The translations under genes and the position numbers were made by a program. A DNA stretch of 64,000 bases. It comes from Motacilla alba alba (Eukaryota > Chordata > Aves > Passeriformes > Motacillidae). Position 1 is the stretch's first letter; each line of letters opens with the position of its first letter. A model generated the notes under the pieces. It made no database searches and was not told the DNA's origin. It saw nothing but the letters and a program-made list of their open reading frames with translations. The stretch spans positions 33,377,129 through 33,441,128 of the forward strand of contig NC_052016.1 in NCBI RefSeq assembly GCF_015832195.1. Direction: 5' to 3'. Below are positions 26,031-36,830 of the stretch, one piece after another.

Positions 26031-26055
26031 TGTGTGTGCACACACGTGTGTGCAC
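26031..26055. repeat. alternating purine-pyrimidine tract with 20-bp palindrome
   Basis: All 25 bases alternate pyrimidine-purine (TG and CA steps around one central CG). Positions 26036-26055 form a perfect 20-base inverted repeat centred on a CACGTG hexamer at 26043-26048. Such tracts can adopt Z-DNA or a cruciform, and CACGTG is an E-box core. Whether it is used is unknown. Confidence 0.9.
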
Positions 26056-28434
26056 TTGTATATAATTTCACTCAGAGCTGCTTGCTCAGCCTTCAGGCAC
26101 AGAACAAACCAGACCAGGCACTTTGCTGCACACTCTAAGTTTATGCACACTTCCTTCCAATCGCTACTGGTTTTGAGGATGGCACTTTTTGGGGAGGATC
26201 CATTTCCGATTTTGTCATCCAGTTTTGACTCTTTATGAGGAACAGCAAAGGAAAGAGCAGGAAAATACCTTCTGAAACACAGCTCAGCCAATGTCTCCCC
26301 TTCCTGCCCAGCAGTATCTCCACTGCCTTGCTCATGAGGCAATTTCAAGGACAGATGACACAATGTTTAGCAGTCTTCCAGCACAGGCTCAGAGAGCAAC
26401 ATGAAGACCACTCAGAGTATCAAAGCAACCTTTCAAATACCACATTTCCTCACACACTGTTAGAAAACAGCTTGACCTCGTAGGACAGCAGGACAACCAC
26501 ACAAGTACACGCAGCAGCACGCACACTGCCCACACCGCATCCAGCTCTAAGAGGATTCCAGAGCACTCGCATGCATCTCTAGAGGTCCAGCACAGTTCTG
26601 GTGGTGCAACCTGTGACCTCACTCACTGGAGGTGCACCACTACAAGTGCTGTGCTTTATTCAGCCTTTGTAAGTCTTGGGGAGCTCTGTCTCTCTGCACA
26701 ACCTGAGGCTCCTGCCCTTTTGCACCCAGTTTGACTGATGCCCAGCCTATGGCATGGTAAGTATGCCCTCTCTGCTAATGTAATTCACAGCCTAATTAAA
26801 CCCCTGCAGAAAGGAGGCATTTTCTCTGTGACTTGCTGTGAGTTGTCTGCACAGACTTACTGGGATGCAGTAGTGGCTGCTGCCACAGCATCCTCCCTGC
26901 AAGACAGACAGGAAGGTGCTGTGGGGAAGGAAATGGCTTCTGATGGAAAAATTTACTTCACTGATGCAGACTTGGACGTGCCAGTCCACTGGAGCTTCCC
27001 AGTCCCCCCATCCAGCATGGCAGGCAGAGTGAGCTGGGAGTCAGCCTGCAGCATCTGCTGCCAGGGTCCTGGGTGTGCTGGAGAAATACACCTGCTGTGC
27101 CAGCAGAACTCACCTCTCCTTCCCTGGCCGTTCAAACATACCTGGATCTGAAAGAAGCAGCACACTGTTACCAAAATCATGAAATCCTAACAGGCATAAA
27201 CTGTTTGTTCTCCCTCACTGCCTACTCTCAATGGTAGTCACTGCAGGTTGTGCGATAAAGTAAAAGAGGCACAACAAACAGCTCCCAGAGCTTTGTTTCT
27301 GTATGGATGTAAGAGACAAAAAAACCCCAAAACCCCAGGGAATGGAGCAAACTGGATGCCAATGTCACAAAAATAGTAATTAAAAAAAATTTAAAAGGAA
27401 GGAAAAGTAAATAACCTTGAGTCAAAGTACCCAAGTATCACCATGCAGCTGAAGAGTCTGCTCATCTTGGGAACAGTTTGTTGTCTTAGAGAATGTGTCC
27501 TGCTGAACTGCACAGAGATGAGCATGAGGAGACACTCCCTTCCCAGTAGAGGAAGTGTAAATTCAGAATGCAGCTGTCAAGAGAACACACTGAGCTGTTT
27601 CCAGAACCATACTTGTAGCTGAATTTAGAGGAGTTTATATTTAGAGAAACTGTTGGGTTTGTGTTTTCTTGGGGGGTAACTTCTGCATTTCCTTTTACTT
27701 AATTGAGAGCCACTCAAGTCACCCAGGTGATAACCTTGTGTAGATTCATTCATAAAACTAAAATGCAACAAGCTGAGCTGAACTATTGTGACAGTCTCAT
27801 AGCTAAAGGCTCCTAATCTGGAAATGAAATGCTGAAGGTTCTCATAGCAACATCATCTCAGGGTTTTATATGCTCAATACCCAGCAAAACAGTCTTCTAA
27901 AAATAAATTTAAAAAACAAAAACACAAAGAAATATTCACACTGAAATTATAGTCTTCTCCAAGTGCAAAAAAGACAAGATATTATTTCCTAAATGTCACA
28001 ATTTAGAAACCTATTCATCTGTGACATTTATATTACAGTAACACAAGCATCTGCATTTTTCTCTTCTTGAGTTCCCAACAAATTCCACTGAGTAAAAAAA
28101 AAAACAAAAAGAACGAAAAAATATCAGCTCAGTTACATATTATCTCTTACACATAACTGGAGCTGCTCGCTCTGAACAAGTTCCAGAAGCTGCACCAGAG
28201 CAAACTCTGTAAGAGGGAGTGCAGCATTCAAAAGCTGTCTAGTAAGATGGTCCCCTCATGCAGGATCTATACACCCCAGAAATACAAAGACTTCAACAAT
28301 TTGTTGGCTGTGTTAACACTTGCCTGAATTTTCCGTACTGAAAATTGTCACAGGAGTCCAAGAATTCCAGTGGGACTCAAACTTATTTTTTTCTGGGCAC
28401 CTTGCGCTTCATCATTTGGTAAAGTTAATGTAAG

Positions 28435-28560
28435 GTCTGATCCTGCTGAGCTCTGAGCATCCATGGTGCTCCCTAGGGAATTCTATGGAGGCTGCCAGCT
28501 GAAGTGCTGAGCATAAGAGCTCTCCAGCCCCTATAGCCTCAAAGAGCACCAAGTGCTGAG
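28435..28560. repeat. possible old self-complementary repeat
   Basis: The left part has 'gatcctgctgagctctgagcat' and the right part has 'gaagtgctgagcataagagctc' and 'agtgctgagctgcctcagag'. The 'tgctgagc' word recurs on both sides of a 'ggtgctcc' centre. This resembles a common amniote interspersed element built around TGCTGAGCAC/GTGCTCAGCA hairpin arms. The match is from memory and diverged, so the call is tentative. Confidence 0.3.
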
Positions 28561-29711
28561 CTGCCTCAGAGCGTGCCGCCACTAACAAAAATTTGGAAAC
28601 ATTTTTTATTCAGTTTGTTCTATCTATCCCTTTTTCTTCCTCATGGCAAAGAGCAAGAAGTGCTCTTCTAATAAAGAAGTTGTGACTGACTTTCCACAGG
28701 AATTTCCATCCTTTTATATTACAAATAACTCCTCCCAAAAGTTGAAAATAAAGTCACCATCCTTCACACCAACACTCAGGGCACCAACCCCCAGAGCCCA
28801 GGGAGTAGGGAATGCTGGATTTCCAGTGCTTCTGCTGGCAGCAGAGAAACAGTCTCTGACCTGCTCTAAGCCTCCATCACCAACCTGAACGAGCCCCACA
28901 CTGCTTGCAGGATTCAGTGCCACTCCTGCACCTCCAGTCCTATCAGGCTGCCAGGATGGGATGGAAGATGAGGGGGTGAAGGCAAGACCTCCAGACCCCT
29001 GCATATGCTCCAATATTTTTGTGCTGCAGAGGGGTGTAGCTCACTTGAATCAAGGTCTTCTTCAAAAAAGAGAAATTATATCTACAGGAACTCAGCACTC
29101 AAGCAACAAATGAACAGTACTCAGTGGAAGAACCAAAAAAAGCTAAAAAGGATGCAGCTACATTAACATTTGTGCTACCAGAAGCAATGATTACCTTTAC
29201 TTCTGAGCAATTTACCCATACACACAGGAGAGAAAGGTTTCTCCTTCCTGTCTGCTGTGAACTAGCGATTTAACACATTGTAACCGGTTTTAGTGGGCTT
29301 TGTTTGCTGCCAGCCTTGGCAGAGGTCTGCCTGGCCTCATCACTGTCCCCACGCTCCAGCTGGCTCTTCCTACAGCAGCAGAGAGGGAAGCCTGCTCTGC
29401 TGCTGCCCCTTCTGTGCCTGCTCCACTGAATTTAAATGTCATCAGTGTGACACTATCTGGGGAAGAACACAAACAAACCTGGAATCCCTTACCTCTGCCC
29501 ACAGAGGAAAAAAAAAAAAAAAACCAACCAAAAACCAAAAACTGATTCACAAAAGCAGCACCCACAGTCAGACTGGGACATCGCAGTGTCTGAAGCTCCT
29601 TTGTGGCTTGCCAGTTGGGGTTTCTCATGTCACCAAGGGCTCCTGGATGCTCAATGCAGCAGGAGAAGTGGGCAAGTTATTCCACACCTTGCTAGGAAGT
29701 GGAGCTACCCC

Positions 29712-30437
29712 ATGGTAGAGGGTGGAGACCAATCCATCATGACACCTGCACCAGCATCACCTGGAGGGAAAACTCAAAAAAAGTTAACAGAGGGCTGTCA
29801 GCTCTCATCCACATCTGACAGTAGTAATGAGACTCTAGTGCTTAAAATGCAACCAGCTCACTGTGGAGACAGCCCTGACAAAGGCTCCAAGAGTTGGGGT
29901 GGGGCAGGAGGCTTTGCCCCCTCTCAGCAGTCCCAGGGCAGGTCGATGTTGCTCTTGAGTTGGGGAGGTGCACCTGCGTGTCTGGAAACAAAAACCAATC
30001 CAGAGAACTTGCTGCATGGCAGGATGTGGTTTTTAGAAGGGAACTTCAGGAGCAAGGTCAGCTTTGACCTGAGGCATCAGCATGAACTGAGGAGAGAGAA
30101 GCCCTGGCCCGGATACAGGCTCATCCCCACGCATGCACCCGCTCATCCTTCAAGCCTTTGGCAAGGGACCCCATCTCGTCCTATCCCCTGCTACCACTCC
30201 AGTCTGCCTTATCCCTCCCTTTTTTTATTACCTCGGTGCCACACGAAAACCAGCTGCATCTCAAACAAGCCTCTGCTAAACCATAAAGGCAGAAGTGGGA
30301 ACAGGCTGGGACTGCTTAAAATGAGTGGCATGTTGCCCAGGGCCGGGAGCCTGTCCCACACCAACCCGGCGCCCCGGGCTTCAGCGGAGGGGCTGAAAAG
30401 CCGCATTGAGGACAGCGGGGACGTCAGGGCTGGCTGA
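29712..30437 (+). other. long open reading frame, coding status unknown
   Basis: The frame is open for 283 codons if counted from a GTG at 29586, and for about 241 codons from the first in-frame ATG at 29712, ending at the stop at 30435-30437. It is the longest open frame in the window. The predicted product is rich in Ser, Pro, Gly and Leu, with no signal peptide, membrane helix or domain that I recognise. Its last ~100 bases overlap a small CpG-rich spot. It is not supported by recognisable homology, flanking splice sites or a repeat-encoded protein, so I list it as an open frame and not as a gene. Confidence 0.2.
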
Positions 30438-30500
30438 ACATCCCGTCCGGGAACAGTGGGCTCCTTGTTCGCTCGCCGGGGCGGTGGGGAAGCCTCAGCA
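30335..30500. promoter_or_regulatory. small CpG-rich patch
   Basis: CpG dinucleotides are clearly denser here than in the flanks, for example 'acccggcgccccgggc' and 'ttcgctcgccggggcggtgggg'. It could be a small orphan CpG island, an intragenic promoter or enhancer, or local compositional drift. A GGA trinucleotide run follows at 30545-30568. No TATA box or clear start element is seen. Confidence 0.4.
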
Positions 30501-30544
30501 GAAAGGCTGCTATTCAAATGGAAATCAGGGCCTTGCACCCAGGC

Positions 30545-30568
30545 GGGAGGAGGAGGAGGAGGAGGAGG
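30545..30568. repeat. (GGA)n microsatellite
   Basis: About seven near-perfect GGA units in a purine-rich stretch on the plus strand. Confidence 0.9.
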
Positions 30569-31321
30569 GTTGCTGGCTCCTCACAAACAACAAGAAGATC
30601 GCTGGGAGAATTTGGATCGGGAAAAGGATGGAGGAGGGGAGAGACGCTCTCCAGCGCATACACGGCACAAGTGGATGCTGGAAGGGGGAGAACAAGTGAG
30701 AACAAAACCCTTTGCTGGTGAGCACCCAGTGTAACTTGCCCCGTGAGAAGCAAATGCAGTAAGGCTGGGCATCTAACATGCTCATGATACCAAAACCACA
30801 TCCCAAACTCAAATGAGCCACATTACACATGGAAGAATAGCAGCTGCAAGGAATAAGGCCTTGTGACCACGGCCTTGTAGCAGACTGGCACAGAGACACG
30901 CTGATAACTCAATGCAAAAATGGTATCAAGTTCCAAGAAATGTCTTGCTCTTCTTTAAGCATTAGAACCTGTGGATACAGGTCCTTCCTCTTCAATTATT
31001 TTTCCCGTGGTGGAGGAGTGGAACAAGGTGAGAGGAGGGGGGTAGTATCATCAGGAATTTGTGTTTGATTATTACATTATAACACAACTTTCCAGCCTGC
31101 AAGGAAATGCAGCAGTTCTTCACACAAGCCATCTGAGTGAGCAATTCAGCAATGGAATAAATCAAGGGAAACCCTCAATTAATTAAACCAGAATTACATT
31201 AATTAAGAGGAGACATTATGACTTCAATCACAGGAAATTCTACAAGCCAACCTGTGGCTTTATTTTCACAGCTGTGCTTGTGCTACTCTGTGCTACTATC
31301 AGTCAAAATTAATTCTAGGTA
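30569..31321. other. noncoding stretch
   Basis: No gene was recognised. A TAATTA-rich segment at about 31174-31206 (two ATTAATTAA-type words) could bind homeodomain factors, but this is common in AT-rich DNA. Confidence 0.5.
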
Positions 31322-31692
31322 GAATCATAGAATGGTTTGGTTTGGAAGGGATATTAAAGATCATCTAGTTCCAGTCCCCCTGCCATGGGCAGGGACACCT
31401 TCCAGTAGACCAGGTTGCTCAAAGTCCCATCCCACCTGGCCTTGAACACTTCCAGGGATGGGGCATCCACAGCTTCTCTGGGCTACTTGTGCCAGTGCCT
31501 CACCAGCCTCACAGTACAGAAATCTCAACCAACTCTCTTTCAGTTTGAAGCCATTACCCTTTGTCCTATCACTACACACCCTCATAAAAAGTCCTTCCCC
31601 AGATCTCTTGTAGCCCACTTCAGGTACTAGAAAGTGCTCTAAAGTCCCACTGGCGCCTCTTCTTCTCCAGGGTGAGCAAATCCAACAAGAGC
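31322..31692 (-). mobile_element. CR1 LINE, 3' fragment (minus strand)
   Basis: The copy is inverted, with its 3' terminus at the low-coordinate end ('gaatcatagaatgg' from 31322, the complement of the 8-bp ATTCTATG-type units). Then come the conserved 'ggtttggaagggat' and 'aagatcatctagttccagtccccctgccatgggcagggacacc' segments of the CR1 3' end. The match extends through the ORF2 C-terminal coding region, recognisable in the complement near 31500-31690, with the 'cttcttctccagggtgagcaaatcc' segment near the inner border. The inner boundary is approximate. Confidence 0.93.
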
Positions 31693-34600
31693 CTGGGAGA
31701 CAGCAGCTGTCCTACAGAGCCCAGCATCTCAGGTCAACTTCTCTCTCCTGATCCCAGTCTCCCTCCTGGATCAGGCTTGACCAGGAAGGGAAATATCTTG
31801 TCCCCAGTCTTGATGACATCCTTTTCCCATGCATGATTTTTCCAGCCAGGGCACTGGAAAAAGGTAGAACCTAAAAGTGACCTTTAGTTGGCATATTCCT
31901 ATCTTGGTCATGAGTAAACAAAAAAACCTGGGATTTGGTATTGTTTTTTGTCTTTTGTGTTGGAGTTTCTGAGTAAATCACTGGGATTTACTCCAAAGCT
32001 CAATTATCACAGGACAAGATCACAGGCCACAGGAAAAAAGAAGTGATACACTGAAGTCTGGTTTTTAATTTGGCTCACTAGGAACCGCCTAAATCATCCA
32101 TGGGGCAGATATTCAAAATGGAAGTATAAAAAGCAAGGATTAAAGAAACAAATGAAACATGTTTGTCCTGCTTACCTTCTCCCTCTACTTTAGTAAGTAA
32201 TTCTCACTATGTTTCTCATTCACTCTGTTTCTTAGCTATCTAACGGACAACAGGAACATTCTTGGAAATAGAGCTTTGGAGAAACACAGGGAAGCTTCAT
32301 TTTCTCAGAAGTCTTTCATTCTCCAACTCCGCCAGTAGGAATTAAGTCTTTATCTAAACCATTTTTAGAAAGTACAAAATGCCATGGACAGACAGAACAA
32401 AAGTACATCTCTTTCAAGACTCACTGATGTGGGAGAGAGGTTGCTTTGGTTAAAAAGCTAAGCTTCCATAGTGGGAGAGACTGATGTGTTCTGCAGAGAA
32501 ATGAACACTCTCTCCAGCCATGTATTCCCCAAGGAATTAAGAGCCACACCAGCCGTATATTCAATAGCTACTTACATGCAAGTAAAGCACCTGGAGATCA
32601 AGAGGACAAGAAAGGAGAGGAGGATCTCTTGTTGCCTTTGATTCTTGTGGGAGAAAGTATTTCAGTTATCTCCAGGCAATGCCTGGTGTCCATTCTACAT
32701 AGCCCTTTTACTATCTGTGATTGCTTCACAGCACACCATTTAAAAAATATTTACTCTCAATTCATGATCCATTTGAAAATAATTCACTCTTAATTCACAA
32801 TAGCCTGGTGAATGATTTAAGGAAAAAAATCTCTTTCCATTTGAGAGAGAGTTAGTCTGCCTGCACCTGCTTTCAATGTGGTCAGTAACCTTGACCACAG
32901 GGTGCTGTGTGTTGTTAAAATCTGACACCAAGAAACCAGGAAAGCTAAATAAAAATTTTCCTCCTTGCTCCCAGGAATGTCATGCAGCAAATAGACATTT
33001 CCCAAATACTTATGCAACTGACCTGCCTGTCAGAAGATTTAGGAACAAGCAGCCAAGGACAGCCAGACCCCACAGCTTCCCTGCACAGTAAAGCGTATTT
33101 ACAGACCCCGCTGAGCAGCAGGATCCAGCTCACTGGAGCTGACAAAGCATGGTGATCTCAGCATATGTTTCACAGGCCTTAGTGCGTTTTCTCCACAATG
33201 GAGAAGTACAAGTGGGAAGGGAGGGATAATGCCATGCCATCAACTGCTACTGGAGCCGTGTTGGATCAGCTTCACCTCTCTCCTCCAACCAACCTGCTGC
33301 AGCCCCAGGTACTGTGAGAGGCAAGAGGAAGGTACTCTGGGAACTTCACTCTCCCTCATGCTGTACAGGTGGCACTCTGTCCAAACCCTGAAACACACCA
33401 TCTATTTTGTCTCTGAAGTATGGATTCTGAGCAAAAGCCTGCTAAGTTACTGTAGGTTGGGGTCCCAAGTTCAGGTACTTTGAGTCATTTCCAGGCAAAA
33501 GGCTGGGTTAAACAGCTGCTACAAAATACACATCACATCCAGGCAAGAGATCGTTTTGTCCTCAGCTTCCACTCTTTCGAACAAAAACAAAAGCAGGGAA
33601 GAGCACTATTGCCCCAGGAGCATCTTTTGACCCCTGCCAAGGTAAGCAGTGTCTCAGCACAGAAGGGACAGGAGACATTTCAGAAATGTAATATATCTGG
33701 AGGGAAAGGATGTAAGTGGCAATCTACTTCACAGAAATTTAAACTATCCTGATTTTAAAAATTCATTGCTGCTTCTTGTTACTAATGTAGCAATTATTAA
33801 TCATTATTACCTTCATATTATGTTAATTCACCTCCTGTTTAGCCTCTGTGGTGCAAGTACCAGCCTTCATCAAGGTAGTTTATAAACAAACTGTCTAATC
33901 ACTCAAGTATCAACACAGCTCAGGTATTCAGCCCAGATGCTGCCAGAAAAGCAACAGCAACAGCTGCCATATCCACTGGCACTGCTAAAATATAGCTGAT
34001 TATGTACTAAAACAAAAAAACCAAATAAATAAATCACATACTTTTGTTACTCCCTGATTCTTTCAACTTCCAGGATAGACAGAAACTGAGCCTATACTTA
34101 ATAATCTGGTTTACTGGCTTTAGAATAAATGTGTGACTGAAGGTTATATTTGTGGTATACCCTCAAATCCCAGACTGAAGATAGAATTCCTGAGTCCCAA
34201 GGAGGTTTTCAGGGTGCTCAGTTCTTCTAGTTTTTCAGTTCCTCTGAAATGTAACATAGCCAGGCCCAGACTCATCCTGCCCCCATCTCCTCTGAACCTC
34301 ATCAGGCCAAAGGATCCCTCATAAAGCCTCCCAGTTTCAATCCCTCTGGGTGACTGTTGTCTGCTCCAGGAGAAGCTGGGAGAGGTGATTTTCTGAAGCA
34401 GAAAAGGCTTGGGGAGCAGCCCATTAATGTGCTTCACTCCCAGGGAGTTCTCCTCCATTCAGTCCCATATGGATCTGCTACCTCCCTTCTTCCCCCCATC
34501 CCTTCAGTGCATTCCCATTCTCACCTTGCTCCTCAGTCTGCAGGCACCCCTGCCTTGGTCACTTTTCTGACCAGCTCCTTCTCTCCTTGAACATGAGGAG

Positions 34601-34994
34601 GGTGGCTTTCTTCTCCACCACCTCCAAGTATGATAAAGGAAGTATCCCAAGCAAGTAAGGGAGATGTGGGTCCATTCCCTGCTCCTAGTGACAGCTGATG
34701 GCATCTGCAGGGGAGCTCTGGGCTTGTCCCAGTTCACACAAAGAAGCTGCAAGGAGTAAAAACTCTGAGGCTTTTTCCTCAATGAATTCTGTGTTGCCTC
34801 TGCTGAGCACATGGACAATCACATTTGATTTTTCAAAGGCTCTTTATCTAACCTAATTCATGTAGATTGTCTCAAAGGTGACAAAAAGCACACAGATACC
34901 CTTCTGCTGCGTTTCAAGGCCTGGCTACACAACATGGTGGAAAGGCAGCATTCAAAAGAAAACATTTCCCTTTTCATATATGCAGGAACTCATT
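31693..34994. other. noncoding stretch
   Basis: No gene or clear interspersed repeat was recognised. Open frames on both strands at 34133-34818 overlap and look like chance. Confidence 0.5.
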
Positions 34995-35034
34995 CCCCCC
35001 TCCCCCCTCCCCCCCCCCCCCCCCCCCCCCCCCC
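34995..35034. repeat. poly-C tract (26 uninterrupted C)
   Basis: C runs broken only by single T bases at 35001 and 35008, ending in 26 consecutive C bases at 35009-35034. The minus strand is therefore a long G run able to form G-quadruplexes. Length in assemblies is unreliable because such tracts slip and are hard to sequence. Confidence 0.95.
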
Positions 35035-36734
35035 AAAACTCTAGAATCCTGGGATAGGAAAGTTCCATGCAATCTCTTTCAAACCTGGCAAAATAGTAAA
35101 GTTACTCAAAGCAAAGACAGGATAACAATCATGAAAATCACAGCTACTTAGGGGCAGCAACTGCAACCAGGAGGGCTTTTAACAACATTTATCAAGACTG
35201 AAACTGAGGCAAGAAAAGGTGAAAAGCTGAACTAAAAATAACCAGGCATCCTTAAACACAAGCAGCACAAGCCTCAGATTGCAGTACCATTATATTTTTA
35301 AATCCTAAAAATGCTGTTTGAGTCCCTAGAGAGGATCAAAGCCGGCTGTGAATTACCCATGCCCTGGGTGCAGAAATACAGTGGTCAGTGGTGGCTCCGT
35401 TAGGGTTAGCACAGCCCGAAGTGCCCTGGCTCCGGCAGCACGGATGGGGCACAGCCACAGCAAGGGACAGACCCAGCGTGCAGTGGCTGGGAGCCTAAGC
35501 GAGGCAGCTCTGCCAAGCAGGCAGTGTGCAGAGCCAGCACGGGTGTGCCTTCATCCCTGAGCTGCTGCTGGTCAGGACTACTCCAGTGCACAGCGTGGAG
35601 ATGCTCGAGTGACCCTGTGCTGTGCCAGCCAGGTTTGATAGAGCCACTCGTGAATCAGAGTGAAGAAACCCTGCCAAAGCTCCTCTGCTGCAAAGCCAAT
35701 TCGGTGCCTCTCACTGTGATCCTCTATATGCAGTATCTGCGAGAGCTTATCCTGCTCCAGTCCTAAGCAAAGGCGTGGAAGCTAGCACAGGTCTGCTGCT
35801 GCATCCAGACTGCAAAACCCTTTTCTGACCCAGGCTCTAGGGGACACAGTGCAAATATTCACCATAGCCTCAGCTGGGCTTATTATTGGTGGAACGACCC
35901 CCACCATGTTAAAAACAAACTGTTTTCAGGGGAAGCTTTCAGATGTATTTATTTGCTTTTGCCTTACTACCCAGAATCTGTAGCATCTGTGTGCTTCACA
36001 GTCCTGACAAGCCACTCTGCATGACCTCAGTGTAAAAAGAGAAGTACTCTACCCTGAAGAGATGTGGGGTAACAATCCCCTGCACTGCAACCTCAGGAAA
36101 TCACCAGCTTCATCCTTCTGCCCCAAGGCAGGATCTCCTGCAGTTCTGTCACCCTGCCAGCTGCTTGGATGAACTTATTCTTAGAGGCCCTTTTCAATGG
36201 TGCAAACTCCATACTTTCCCCAGCCAGCTTCCTCTAAAAGCTGTTGACCTCTCCTGTATGTGGGAAACCTCCAAAGATGATGCAAATCCTACAGAAGCCA
36301 ACGGTATGTATGGCACTCTGGCACCTGGGGTTAAGGTTGCAACTGTTTGAGTTTCTGCAAGAGAGCATGAGCACACAAGCAAAATGAGCCCTGGGAGCTT
36401 TAATAAACTATGTGCTAGCCTTACATGGAGAGCAGCCCATAAGATAAAGAAGCTCTTCACAGAGTCTCTGAAGTCTTACACACGGTCTATTTGTATATCT
36501 GCACTGATGGTAGCACAGATACATCCACAGAGCACAACACACCCTTGTACATAATGACAAGGGAGAAACACTGCAGTTCTGCTTGGCTGGGCCTCAAGTG
36601 TCAGGGCAGTTTTGCTCCTAACCTTTATCCTCATTATATATCTTGGTTCATGGTTACAGTGATAACAGTAATACAGCACCAATACAATGTTTTTCCCTGA
36701 CAGCATCCTGAAACGTCCAGAAACAAGCCCTTGT
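35035..36734. other. noncoding stretch
   Basis: No gene was recognised. A mildly GC-rich segment at 35340-35640 has a few CpGs and overlapping short frames on both strands, none convincing. Confidence 0.5.
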
Positions 36735-36830
36735 CATTCATTCCCTTCCTAGAGGTGGGGAAAGTGAGACCCAGGTGTGTGCACTCTCCACAAGTAGAGA
36801 GTGTAGAACAGGGCAGGGATCAGACACAGC
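36735..36830 (-). mobile_element. possible MIR-type SINE relic (minus strand)
   Basis: The plus strand shows 'agaggtggggaaagtgagacccagg' followed after a spacer by 'gaacagggcagggatcagacacag'. This is the order expected for an inverted MIR: a GATGGGGAAACTGAGGC-like core, then the CAGAGCCGGGATTCGAACC-like region. The middle is diverged. Confidence 0.45.

Larger units (their letters stand above)
25031..29585. other. noncoding stretch
   Basis: No gene was recognised. It contains the Z-DNA-prone palindrome at 26031-26055 and a diverged inverted-repeat-like patch at about 28435-28560. An AT-rich segment runs from 27880 to 28140. Confidence 0.5.
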
